Positions 1 to 6,756 of a stretch of 11,050 nucleotides of DNA are shown here, in pieces. Made by a program: the position numbers and the translations under genes. Source of the DNA: JBLHGN01 sp047616325 (lineage in GTDB: Bacteria > Pseudomonadota > Gammaproteobacteria > Pseudomonadales > Cellvibrionaceae); NCBI GenBank assembly GCA_047616325.1, contig JBLHGN010000106.1, forward strand, positions 1-11,050, read 5' to 3'. Every line of letters begins with the position of its first letter. The first letter of the stretch is position 1. The notes under the pieces were generated by a model that was not told the DNA's origin, did no database searches, and saw only the letters and a list, made by a program, of their open reading frames with translations.

Positions 1-22
1 TTTGCCGCACTACTAACGCCAT
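1..22 (-). CDS. Start of a downstream gene, probably amiB (partial)
   Basis: On the minus strand an ATG lies two bases beyond the tsaE stop codon and opens a frame reading M-A-L-V-V-R-Q to the window edge. The tight spacing suggests translational coupling to tsaE. In many gammaproteobacteria the gene after tsaE is amiB, a periplasmic N-acetylmuramoyl-L-alanine amidase with a signal peptide. A short hydrophobic start would fit, but seven residues cannot identify a family, so the name rests on synteny only. Confidence 0.4.
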
Positions 23-24
23 AT

Positions 25-480
25 TTAGCTCAGCAGTGATAATAGATCTACTCCTCGCGCCGACCTTGAGGTGGCGGTTAAGCGACGGCCCTCACCTTCA
101 ACTGCGAGACTTAGTACGATGTCTGCCCGAGGTATTGCGCCCTCACCTCTACCAGGCCATTCGATAAGGCACACTGACTCTTGTTGAAAGTAATCTCTAA
201 TCCCCATGAACTCTAGCTCCTCCGCATCGCCAAGGCGATATAGGTCAAAATGAAAAAGCATAACATTTTCAAACTCATAGGGCTCAACCAATGTATAGGT
301 TGGACTCTTAACCGCACCTGAATGGCCAAAAGCCCGCATTATGCCACGGCACAAAGTCGTCTTGCCGGCCCCTAATTGACCATCGAGATAGACTACCGCT
401 CTGCCGGCCAAGATAGCACCTAGCTTTTCACCAATAGCAATTGTCGCTGACTCATCTGCAAGGTGTATTACTTTTTCCAC
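25..480 (-). CDS. tsaE: tRNA threonylcarbamoyladenosine biosynthesis ATPase TsaE
   Basis: TsaE is the cytoplasmic ATPase that works with TsaB and TsaD to put the threonylcarbamoyl group on A37 of ANN-decoding tRNAs (t6A). The 151-residue product has a Walker A motif GQLGAGKTT at residues 34-42, the family block SPTYTLVEPY at 59-68, HFDLYRL at 77-83 and IEW at 106-108. Its length is normal for the family. The start is GTG: an in-frame stop lies about 11 codons upstream with no ATG between, and the N-terminal M-E-K-V-I-H-L-A-D-E aligns with remembered E. coli TsaE. No strong Shine-Dalgarno is visible; AGGG lies about 11-12 bases upstream. It follows nnr by 106 bases, so it may be cotranscribed with nnr and also have its own promoter. 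Confidence 0.96.
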   Translation of the reverse strand: MEKVIHLADESATIAIGEKLGAILAGRAVVYLDGQLGAGKTTLCRGIMRAFGHSGAVKSPTYTLVEPYEFENVMLFHFDLYRLGDAEELEFMGIRDYFQQESVCLIEWPGRGEGAIPRADIVLSLAVEGEGRRLTATSRSARGVDLLSLLS

Positions 481-549
481 TGATTTAGCGACCCTAATGT
501 TTGATAGTAGTTATACATGTCACGAAGTGCCTGTACATTCGTTTGTGCG

Positions 550-577
550 ATAATATAAAATCGCCGGATGAGCTCAA
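550..577 (-). promoter_or_regulatory. Candidate promoter for tsaE
   Basis: In the nnr-tsaE gap the minus strand reads TTGAGC (572-577), 16 bases, then TATTAT (550-555). These match the sigma-70 -35 box at 4 of 6 and the -10 box at 5 of 6 positions. It would allow tsaE and downstream genes to be transcribed independently of nnr. The evidence is sequence match only. Confidence 0.35.
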
Positions 578-586
578 AGTAGAACA

Positions 587-2122
587 TCAGTTGAGTGATT
601 TACGGACAAAGGGCAGCAGATCGGTCGCCAAAATGCCTTTTACGCCACTTTCCTTAGCCGCTAAATCACCGGCTTTTCCATGTACACATACACCTAAGTA
701 AGCAGCATCTAGCGCACTCAAACCCTGCGCCATAAGTGCTGCAATAATGCCGGCCAGAATATCCCCCATGCCCGCCACGGCCATACCGGGATTACCCACA
801 TTGGCTATTTTAACAACTCCGTCACTAGCAATGACAGTACCCGCCCCCTTCAATACGACAACACCGCCAAGCTTTTGCTGCAGGTTTTTTGCCGCTGCGA
901 TTCGGTCGCACTGAATGTCGGCGACGGTAGAAGCTAGCAGTCGGGCCGCCTCACCGGGATGAGGAGTAAACACGCGATGTATATTTCTTGCCAAGGGCAA
1001 CTGAAAGCCACCTACAGTCGAAGCAATAAGGTTTAAGGCGTCGGCATCTACCACCATCGGCAAGTCGCAATTGATTGTTGCCGCCAGCATTTGTTCAGAC
1101 CAAGCACTTTGCCCGAGCCCCGGCCCGATAGCTAACACACTAGCAAGCCCCTGCCGCTCTTCAAGTTCTGGAGAGGAAGAAACACCCAAAACCATCACTT
1201 CTGGCATTCGCGACAAACTGGCAGATACGTGCTCTGGCTGCGTAGCCAAACTTACCACTCCGGCGCCAGATCGAGCAGCGGCTTCGGCCGCCATAAGCGC
1301 AGCCCCTCCCAAGCCTTTATCTCCACCAACAATCCGGACATGGCCAAAATCTCCTTTATGGGCATCGGCTTCTCGATGCAGCTTTAAGTGCTCGAGACTG
1401 CATACGTCAATACGCATTGCCACTGGCTTAATATGCCCATAAAGATATTCAGGGAGTTTGAGATCGTCGAAATAAATATCACCACAAAGCGCGGGACCGC
1501 GCCCAGTTAACAAACCTAGCTTGAGGGCGATAAAGGTCACAGTAGCGTCGACCTTTAATGCCTTTGTGTTTGCAAAGCCAGTATCGGCTTGTAAGCCAGA
1601 GGGAATATCGAGGGCGAGAATGGGAGCACAACATGCGTGCATAAGGTCAATGGCTTTCGCCGTATCGTCGCGCATATCACCAACAAAGCCTGTACCCAAA
1701 ACTGCATCGACCACCACGACTTTTTGCGATCCAGTAGCAAGTACTTTGGCTAGTTTGTCTGGCATTGTTTCGCCGTCAGCGATAACATACACTGGCGCCC
1801 GTTCCTGCAACGCATAAAGGTAGGCCTGCTTGGCATTTCCTTTTAAGCGTTCTGGATTCACCAGGGCGCAAACCGTTACAGGGATTTTTTTTTTGGCTAC
1901 CAGTGCGGCTAGCACGTACCCGTCGCCACCATTATTGCCACCGCCGCAAAATACGACAATGTGCTGCACATCCTTCCAGCGCTGAATAAGCACGTCAAAA
2001 CTAGCTTGCCCAGCACGTTTCATCAACTGAATGCCAGGAATATGTACTTCTGATTCCGCTAGCGCGTATAAAAAACGTGTTTGTTCGCTGGAATACAGTG
2101 TATAAGGCAGATTATTTGTCAT
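587..2122 (-). CDS. nnr: Bifunctional NAD(P)H-hydrate epimerase / ADP-dependent NAD(P)H-hydrate dehydratase
   Basis: Nnr (YjeF) repairs damaged NAD(P)H: the N-terminal domain interconverts the R and S hydrates, and the C-terminal ribokinase-like domain dehydrates S-NAD(P)HX with ADP. The 511-residue length is that of the full two-domain fusion. The epimerase domain (about 1-240) shows GGGNNGGDG at 60-68, AVLGTGF at 140-146 and DIPSGLQADTG at 172-182. The dehydratase domain (about 250-511) shows HKGDFGHVRIVGG at 255-267, VVDADALNL at 357-365, FTPHPGEAARLL at 385-396, LKGAGTVIA at 424-432 and NPGMAVAGMGD at 444-454. The last motif is usually NPGMATAGTGD, so two positions vary. It starts at ATG without a clear Shine-Dalgarno. 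It heads the nnr-tsaE-(amiB) operon, divergent from queG. A run of ten A encodes the Lys-Lys-Lys near residues 77-79. Confidence 0.97.
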   Translation of the reverse strand: MTNNLPYTLYSSEQTRFLYALAESEVHIPGIQLMKRAGQASFDVLIQRWKDVQHIVVFCGGGNNGGDGYVLAALVAKKKIPVTVCALVNPERLKGNAKQAYLYALQERAPVYVIADGETMPDKLAKVLATGSQKVVVVDAVLGTGFVGDMRDDTAKAIDLMHACCAPILALDIPSGLQADTGFANTKALKVDATVTFIALKLGLLTGRGPALCGDIYFDDLKLPEYLYGHIKPVAMRIDVCSLEHLKLHREADAHKGDFGHVRIVGGDKGLGGAALMAAEAAARSGAGVVSLATQPEHVSASLSRMPEVMVLGVSSSPELEERQGLASVLAIGPGLGQSAWSEQMLAATINCDLPMVVDADALNLIASTVGGFQLPLARNIHRVFTPHPGEAARLLASTVADIQCDRIAAAKNLQQKLGGVVVLKGAGTVIASDGVVKIANVGNPGMAVAGMGDILAGIIAALMAQGLSALDAAYLGVCVHGKAGDLAAKESGVKGILATDLLPFVRKSLN

Positions 2123-2135
2123 GTAAGGCTTATTT

Positions 2136-2151
2136 ATATTTATATAAATAT
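2136..2151. repeat. 16-bp perfect AT palindrome in the nnr/queG intergenic region
   Basis: ATATTTATATAAATAT is perfectly self-complementary. It lies 14 bases upstream of the nnr start codon and inside its predicted leader. It could be a protein-binding site or simply a by-product of AT-rich promoter sequence. Confidence 0.4.
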
Positions 2152-2185
2152 GTATCGACTTTAGTGACGCCGATTGCGTTTATAA

Positions 2186-2213
2186 ATTATACGTGACTTG
2201 TTTGCCCTTCCAA
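2186..2213 (-). promoter_or_regulatory. Candidate nnr promoter (divergent from queG)
   Basis: On the minus strand TTGGAA (2208-2213) is followed after 16 bases by a perfect TATAAT (2186-2191), which predicts a leader of about 57 bases before the nnr ATG. For queG on the plus strand a weaker pair overlaps it: GTGACG (2164-2169) and TATACG (2188-2193), with 18-base spacing. The two genes would therefore share a compact divergent control region of 107 bases. No operator was recognised other than the AT palindrome. Confidence 0.45.
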
Positions 2214-2229
2214 AGCCAAAATATCGCTC

Positions 2230-3339
2230 ATGACTCAGCAAAAGACATTAACCGACCTCGCCGAACACATTGACACGTGGGGGCGAGAGCTGGGATTTCA
2301 GCAAATTGGCATTGCCAAAGCCGACGTATCAAGCGAGCAAGAGAGATTAGACGCATGGTTAGCAGCCGGTCATCACGGCAGCATGCTGTGGATGGAGACG
2401 CACAAAGACTTGCGCATCAACCCTCAAAAGCTGCTGCCGGGTACTACGAGAGTGATCAGCGCTCGGATGGATTACCTACCGCCCGAGACACAACAAATCG
2501 CCATACTAAAATCTCCAGAGAAAGCCTATATTTCTCGCTACGCTCTGGGACGAGACTACCACAAATTAATACGTAAGCGACTTGCCATCCTCGCCGCGAA
2601 CATTGAGGCTTACTGTAAAGAACACGCCAGCGACTTAACGCTGACGCAAAGACCTTTCGTTGATAGCGCGCCGGTAATGGAGCGGCCACTGGCCGAAAGT
2701 GCCGGTTTGGGCTGGGTCGGCAAACATACTTTACTTATTAACGAACACGCGGGAAGTTGGTTTTTTCTGGGGGAAATTTATACTAACGTTCCTCTGCCTA
2801 CCGCAGAACACAAACAGAAAAATCGCTGCGGCGATTGCAAGGCCTGCCTTAAAGTGTGCCCCACTGACGCCTTCCCTTCGCCCTACCAACTCGATGCGCG
2901 CCGCTGTATTTCCTATCTTACCGTTGAACACAAAGGAGCCATCGCCGAAGAATTTCGCGAGGCCATGGGTAATCGCGTGTTTGGTTGCGATGATTGTCAG
3001 GCGATTTGTCCCTGGAATAAATTTGCCAGCGCAACCTGCGAGGATGATTTCAAACCGCGCCATGGATTGGAGTCCAGCGAGTTGATTACTTTATTTCTGT
3101 GGACTGAAGAGGAGTTTTTACAAAAAACGGCGGGCTCTCCTATCCGACGGATAGGATTTGAACGCTGGCTGAGAAATTTATCCATCGGATTGGGGAATGC
3201 GCCAACCTCGCCGAGTATTATTGACGCACTAAAGACTAGACTGAAAACCGCAGATGGGTTTTTAAAAGAACACTTCTCTTGGGCTTTGCTGCGCCAGCAA
3301 AGCCCAAGCACAAAACGCAAGCGAAAGATAAAAAGATAA
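2230..3339 (+). CDS. queG: Epoxyqueuosine reductase QueG
   Basis: QueG is a cobalamin-dependent iron-sulfur enzyme that reduces epoxyqueuosine to queuosine in the wobble position of GUN tRNAs, the last step of queuosine synthesis. The 369-residue product (remembered E. coli QueG is about 379) has the family block FVDSAPVMERPLAESAGLGW at 143-162, including Asp145, the likely catalytic acid. Ferredoxin-like cysteines follow: C200, C203, C206 and C210 in CGDCKACLKVCP, C226, then C253, C256 and C260 in GCDDCQAICPWN, enough for two [4Fe-4S] clusters. The C-terminal part has the helical-repeat signature RRIGFERWLRNL near 306-317 and ends in an unusually basic tail, residues 361-369. No Shine-Dalgarno is clear before the ATG. 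It is divergent from nnr, as in E. coli. Two perfect palindromes lie within its 3' coding region. Confidence 0.97.
   Translation: MTQQKTLTDLAEHIDTWGRELGFQQIGIAKADVSSEQERLDAWLAAGHHGSMLWMETHKDLRINPQKLLPGTTRVISARMDYLPPETQQIAILKSPEKAYISRYALGRDYHKLIRKRLAILAANIEAYCKEHASDLTLTQRPFVDSAPVMERPLAESAGLGWVGKHTLLINEHAGSWFFLGEIYTNVPLPTAEHKQKNRCGDCKACLKVCPTDAFPSPYQLDARRCISYLTVEHKGAIAEEFREAMGNRVFGCDDCQAICPWNKFASATCEDDFKPRHGLESSELITLFLWTEEEFLQKTAGSPIRRIGFERWLRNLSIGLGNAPTSPSIIDALKTRLKTADGFLKEHFSWALLRQQSPSTKRKRKIKR
3138..3156. repeat. 19-bp palindrome inside queG
   Basis: TCCTATCCG, one central A, then CGGATAGGA gives perfect 9-bp arms. It lies in the part of queG encoding S-P-I-R-R-I-G-F, a conserved protein segment, so the symmetry may simply follow from codon choice. 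No T-run follows on either strand. Confidence 0.5.
3278..3308. repeat. Perfect inverted repeat (14-bp arms, 3-base loop) at the queG 3' end
   Basis: CTTGGGCTTTGCTG (3278-3291), loop CGC, then the exact reverse complement (3295-3308). It lies inside queG, about 30 bases before the stop codon, over codons for S-W-A-L-L-R-Q-Q-S-P-S. The RNA hairpin on either strand would be very stable. No U-tract follows immediately on the plus strand; on the minus strand a weak TTCTTTT begins about seven bases further on. It sits between two convergent genes, so a role in stabilising or ending the transcripts is possible. Confidence 0.75.
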
Positions 3340-3370
3340 CGCCATTATTATGCTTGGACTTACCAAGAAT

Positions 3371-3643
3371 TTAGTAGCGTATTCCGAGATCTGTGTCGGT
3401 ATTGATAGAGCCATCTCGCTCAAGAACAGCAAAAGTTAGACTGTTGGCAACAACAGCTACAGGACAGTGCAAAGCATTGCGCCGCACAAAGGCCAAGTGC
3501 CAGCCAAAGCTTTCCATCTGGCGAAGAGAAACCATTTGGTCCTGGTTTAAATACTCTTTCAAGTTAACGGGTATCGAATCAGCCCCCATACGCTTGTCAA
3601 AGTTCTTTCCAGAAAAAGTGGATTTCGATAGAGCCTGGTGCAT
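3371..3643 (-). CDS. Small conserved-looking protein of unknown function
   Basis: This 90-residue product is not assigned to a named family. It has no signal peptide, membrane segment or cysteine motif. The first 25 residues look disordered and basic. A compact region follows: YLNQDQ at 31-36, FGWHLAFVRR at 46-55 and FAVLERDGSIN at 71-81. From memory, short Pseudomonas-type hypothetical proteins share the pattern G-W-x-L-x-F-[VI]-R-R followed by a strand ending A-V-L-E-x-D-G, so I believe it belongs to a gammaproteobacterial family; this is recall, not a search. Translation is well supported by AAGGAG nine bases before the ATG. A perfect TTGACA lies upstream at 3723-3728 (minus strand), but the matching -10 (GATCCT) is poor. 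It converges with queG, leaving 31 bases between stop codons. Confidence 0.85.
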   Translation of the reverse strand: MHQALSKSTFSGKNFDKRMGADSIPVNLKEYLNQDQMVSLRQMESFGWHLAFVRRNALHCPVAVVANSLTFAVLERDGSINTDTDLGIRY

Positions 3644-3879
3644 GGTGCCCCTCTCCTTCGATAGATGAGTCGGTGGACGTTTTACCCTAGCGGCCTGCCA
3701 GGATCCTCTTTTAGGGCGGCATTGTCAAAAACCGCATTGCAATAACCAGCCCGAGACAAAGAACAAAATGGTATTGAACTTTTCCTGGCTAACTGAAACA
3801 CGACCACTGCCGGAAATAACGCAACAAAAACAGAGTCAAGCCAGCAGTAAGCTAGAAAGAAAAGACAGGAACAAAAAGG

Positions 3880-4425
3880 CTAGAGTAAAATAAAGGTGTC
3901 GCGATAATATTTAAGTTCAGAAATAGAGTCGCGAACATCGTCGAGAGCAAGATGATTCCCCTGCTTGCTAAACCCTTGCAAAATCGCCGGTTTCCATCGC
4001 GCAGCCAACTCTTTTAACGTACTTACATCGAGATTTCGATAGTGGAAATAAACTTCCAACTGAGGCATATATCTGGCCAAAAAGCGACGGTCCTGGCCGA
4101 TGGAGTTGCCACACATTGGCGACTTCCCTTCTGGCACCCATTGACTTAAAAATTCCAAAGTCGCCAACTCGGCATCACGTGTCGAGAAATCACTCTCTTT
4201 AATACGCGTCACCAAACCTGAACCACCGTGTTGGTTTGTGTTCCATTCGTCCATAGCAGCCAACACAACATCGGCTTGGCGTATCGCAATAACCGGCCCA
4301 ACAGCCAGCTCAAGCAAATTCTCATCGGTCACGACGGTGGCAATCTCAATAATGACATCGCGTTCGGGCACTAAGCCGGTCATTTCCAAGTCAAGCCATA
4401 CTAAGTTTTTATCGTTGATACTCAT
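3880..4425 (-). CDS. orn: Oligoribonuclease (DEDDh 3'-5' exonuclease)
   Basis: Orn degrades two- to five-nucleotide RNAs to mononucleotides, including pGpG from c-di-GMP breakdown. The 181-residue length is typical. All catalytic positions are visible and numbered as in remembered E. coli Orn: D12 and E14 in WLDLEMTGL, D112 in GNSIGQDRRF, H158 in GNHLALDD and D163. These form the DEDDh two-metal site. It starts at ATG with a weak AGAG about seven bases upstream. It is divergent from rsgA, as in E. coli. Because Orn removes pGpG, it links functionally, though not by operon, to the HD-GYP protein encoded in the same window; that link is inference. Confidence 0.97.
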   Translation of the reverse strand: MSINDKNLVWLDLEMTGLVPERDVIIEIATVVTDENLLELAVGPVIAIRQADVVLAAMDEWNTNQHGGSGLVTRIKESDFSTRDAELATLEFLSQWVPEGKSPMCGNSIGQDRRFLARYMPQLEVYFHYRNLDVSTLKELAARWKPAILQGFSKQGNHLALDDVRDSISELKYYRDTFILL

Positions 4426-4799
4426 ATTTTTCTCTATGCATACATGTAGTGGTGATATTTTGGATGTAAATGACGATTATTGCCACCCAAAATACATAGG
4501 CAACGCGCTCGACAGTTTTTCAGTAGCAAGAAATCCCCCCTAAAGCCAGGAAGATACCTCAAATTTGAGCAGAGGTGGGCTTTCTCAGACCGATAAGCGG
4601 CCACGAACAATTCATTTAACGTACAATAGCAAACCATCAACAGCCAAACAGCGCCACATTTGACGAGGTATATGCCATCTATTCTCACCCAGTTAAACCG
4701 CTTCACATGACGCCACAATCCGCAAAATACAATCATCATAGTGATCGCCTATGTGGCCAGCAGGAACGGATAACTCACCTTCGTTGTGAGCATTAGATT
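4426..4799. other. 374-base orn/rsgA divergent intergenic region
   Basis: No convincing gene is seen. The region holds an imperfect inverted repeat, TATTTTGG (4456-4463) with CCAAAATA (4487-4494), extending to 11 bases with one mismatch. It also holds a perfect 12-bp palindrome CTCAAATTTGAG (4558-4569), enclosed in a longer foldable element: AAAGCC (4542-4547) with GGCTTT (4578-4583), and ACCTC (4556-4560) with GAGGT (4572-4576). On the plus strand TTGACG (4660-4665) could be a -35 box for rsgA, but no good -10 lies at standard spacing. The divergent promoters of orn and rsgA must lie here. I see no tRNA. Confidence 0.6.
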
Positions 4800-5828
4800 A
4801 TGGCAAAACGAAAGCTGTCCAAACATCAATCACGTCGAATCAAACAAAATCAAACCGCCAGCATTGAACGCGCCAATAGCACACAGGATGAGCAAGATGA
4901 AACATTGCTGGGGGAGGAGCAAAAGGGTCGCGTCATTGCCCACTATGGCAGCCAGGTGGATGTTGAGTTTGCCGATAGCGCCAGCAGCGAACGCTGCCAC
5001 ATGCGAGCCAATGTAGAAGCTATTGTCACGGGCGACAATGTTATATGTCGCAAAGGTTCGGAGATGGCTGTAGTAGTCTCTATTGAACCACGCAGCAACA
5101 CCCTCAATCGTCCAGATAGCTACGGCAACCTTAAACCCGTGGCCGCCAATATAGACCAAATTATCATCACCATCGCGCCAGAACCTGAAGCTCACTTCAA
5201 TCTTATCGATCGCTATTTGGTGGCCGCCGAATCGCAAAATTTAAACAGCATAATACTGATAAACAAAGCTGATCTCATTGATGACGAGAGACGTAATCGC
5301 TTTATAAAAATACGCCGACTATATTCAGACTTGGGCTACCAGTTGCTAGAGGCATCGGTAAAACAGGACCACGGACTGGACGAATTGAAAGCCTGCCTGC
5401 TGGGAAAAACCAGTATTTTTGTCGGCCAGTCTGGCGTGGGAAAATCATCTATTATTAAACACCTCTTGCCCGGTCACGACATTATTATTGGTGAGTTATC
5501 TAAGCACGTGGTGAAGGGGCGCCACACTACGACCCACTCGCGCTTATATCACTTTCCCGAGGGCGGAGACTGCATCGACTCACCGGGAATTCGCGAATTT
5601 GGCTTATGGCACTTATTGCCGTCACAAGTAATTGAAGGCTTTGTAGAATTCCGAGACTTCGCCTACCAATGTAAATTCCGCGACTGCAGTCATGAGCAAG
5701 AGCCAAGTTGTGCCTTGAAACAAGCTTTGCGCGAGAAAAAAATAACCGCTGAACGTTTTGAAAGCTATAAACGCATTATTGCTACACTGGACGACGTCAC
5801 CGTAAAATCTACACAACACCAAAATTAA
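4800..5828 (+). CDS. rsgA: Small ribosomal subunit biogenesis GTPase RsgA
   Basis: RsgA is a circularly permuted GTPase that binds late 30S precursors, checks decoding-centre maturation and releases RbfA. The 342-residue product has a basic, polar N-terminal tail (1-40), an OB-fold region (about 41-105), then the permuted G motifs: G4 NKAD at 155-158, G1 GQSGVGKSS at 209-217, the threonine-rich switch KGRHTTTH at 239-246 and G3 DSPG at 260-263. The C-terminal zinc site is complete: C291, C296, H298 and C304. It starts at ATG preceded by a weak GTGAG. It is first of the plus-strand series rsgA-rhdA-psd, with only 10 bases to rhdA, which suggests cotranscription. Confidence 0.97.
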   Translation: MAKRKLSKHQSRRIKQNQTASIERANSTQDEQDETLLGEEQKGRVIAHYGSQVDVEFADSASSERCHMRANVEAIVTGDNVICRKGSEMAVVVSIEPRSNTLNRPDSYGNLKPVAANIDQIIITIAPEPEAHFNLIDRYLVAAESQNLNSIILINKADLIDDERRNRFIKIRRLYSDLGYQLLEASVKQDHGLDELKACLLGKTSIFVGQSGVGKSSIIKHLLPGHDIIIGELSKHVVKGRHTTTHSRLYHFPEGGDCIDSPGIREFGLWHLLPSQVIEGFVEFRDFAYQCKFRDCSHEQEPSCALKQALREKKITAERFESYKRIIATLDDVTVKSTQHQN

Positions 5829-5838
5829 GAGAACTGCC

Positions 5839-6690
5839 ATGACAGTCACACTTCCCTTATTAACAGACCCCGAAGACTTTGCGGCATTTTTGGCTAACAA
5901 AGAAGATTCGAAGCCCCTCTGTATTGTCGACCTATCATCCTCAGACAATTTTTTTGCAGGCCATATTCCCGGTGCTATTCACCTGCCGTTTCAGGCACTG
6001 CTGTGCAACCAACCGCCAGCGCCAGGAAAAATAGCCAGCCTGGCACAATTAAACGATGTTTTTACCCGTTTGGGTCTGCGTGAAGACACCCACTTTATTG
6101 TTGTTGACGATGAAGGCGGCGGCTGGGCCGGTAGATTCATATGGACGCTAGATGCCATCGGACATCGACACTACTCCTATATTGATGGCGGAATGATCGC
6201 ATGGAAAGCGGCTAAGCTACCCTTGGAGTCCGGTAGCGGGGGAATGAGCGGAAACGATTCCCCAGCTATAGCAGCTACCGATAAGGAAGTAAAATCGCTG
6301 ACACTAAACTGCGCTGTGAGAGCTACTGTGGAGAACATACTCGAACGTTTAAACGATGACAATTTCGTGGTCTGGGATGCTCGCGGCCCGGCAGAATACA
6401 GTGGAGAACGGGTTTTGGCAGCTAAAGCTGGGCATATTCCCGGAGCAATAAATTGTGAGTGGACAAACATGATGGACCCGGAACGCAACTACAAAATTCG
6501 CACAGACGCAAAACAAAAGCTGGCACTTTTGGGATTAGATGATACCCAACGCATAGTCACCCACTGCCAATCTCACCACCGCTCAGGTTTTACCTACCTA
6601 CTGGGTAAGGTTCTTGGTTTTAATATTCAAGGCTATGACGGTTCTTGGTCGGAGTGGGGCAACCATCCCAATACACCGGTGGAAAAATAA
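5839..6690 (+). CDS. rhdA: RhdA-type thiosulfate sulfurtransferase (tandem rhodanese)
   Basis: This is a two-domain rhodanese that moves sulfane sulfur from thiosulfate or a similar donor to an acceptor thiol. The N-terminal domain (about 10-130) is inactive-type: FIVVDDEGGG near 86-95 has Asp where the catalytic Cys would lie, as usual for tandem rhodaneses. The C-terminal domain (about 160-283) carries the loop THCQSHHRSG with catalytic C243. The loop CQSHHR differs by one residue from CQTHHR, which I recall as the distinctive loop of Azotobacter vinelandii RhdA and its Pseudomonas relatives, and it is unlike the CRKGVT loop of classical rhodanese or the CGSGVT loop of mercaptopyruvate sulfurtransferase. 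The start ATG has AGAG seven bases upstream. It sits between rsgA and psd; Pseudomonas also places rhdA next to psd. The physiological acceptor is unknown from sequence. Confidence 0.92.
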   Translation: MTVTLPLLTDPEDFAAFLANKEDSKPLCIVDLSSSDNFFAGHIPGAIHLPFQALLCNQPPAPGKIASLAQLNDVFTRLGLREDTHFIVVDDEGGGWAGRFIWTLDAIGHRHYSYIDGGMIAWKAAKLPLESGSGGMSGNDSPAIAATDKEVKSLTLNCAVRATVENILERLNDDNFVVWDARGPAEYSGERVLAAKAGHIPGAINCEWTNMMDPERNYKIRTDAKQKLALLGLDDTQRIVTHCQSHHRSGFTYLLGKVLGFNIQGYDGSWSEWGNHPNTPVEK

Positions 6691-6756
6691 GACCACGCGG
6701 CCCATCACTAAACATAATATAAAAAATTTACACTCCGCTTACTTCAGGACAGCACC

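Noticed and set aside
3150..3170. Minus-strand GTTCAAATCC resembling a tRNA T-loop.
   Set aside because: It lies within the conserved queG codons for I-G-F-E-R-W and has no matching acceptor, D or anticodon arms.
2731..3320. Two open frames of over 100 codons antisense to queG, with similar antisense or alternate frames inside nnr, rhdA and psd.
   Set aside because: They lie wholly or almost wholly within well-identified genes in other frames, lack ribosome binding sites and show no family features.
3340..3879. tRNA genes expected here by analogy with the E. coli orn-queG interval.
   Set aside because: No cloverleaf or T-loop sequence was found on either strand; the interval instead encodes the 90-residue protein.
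4434..4739. Minus-strand open frame of 101 codons upstream of orn, ending 8 bases before its start.
   Set aside because: The product is rich in Cys, Trp and His without any domain pattern, has no Shine-Dalgarno that I can see, and looks like translated non-coding sequence.
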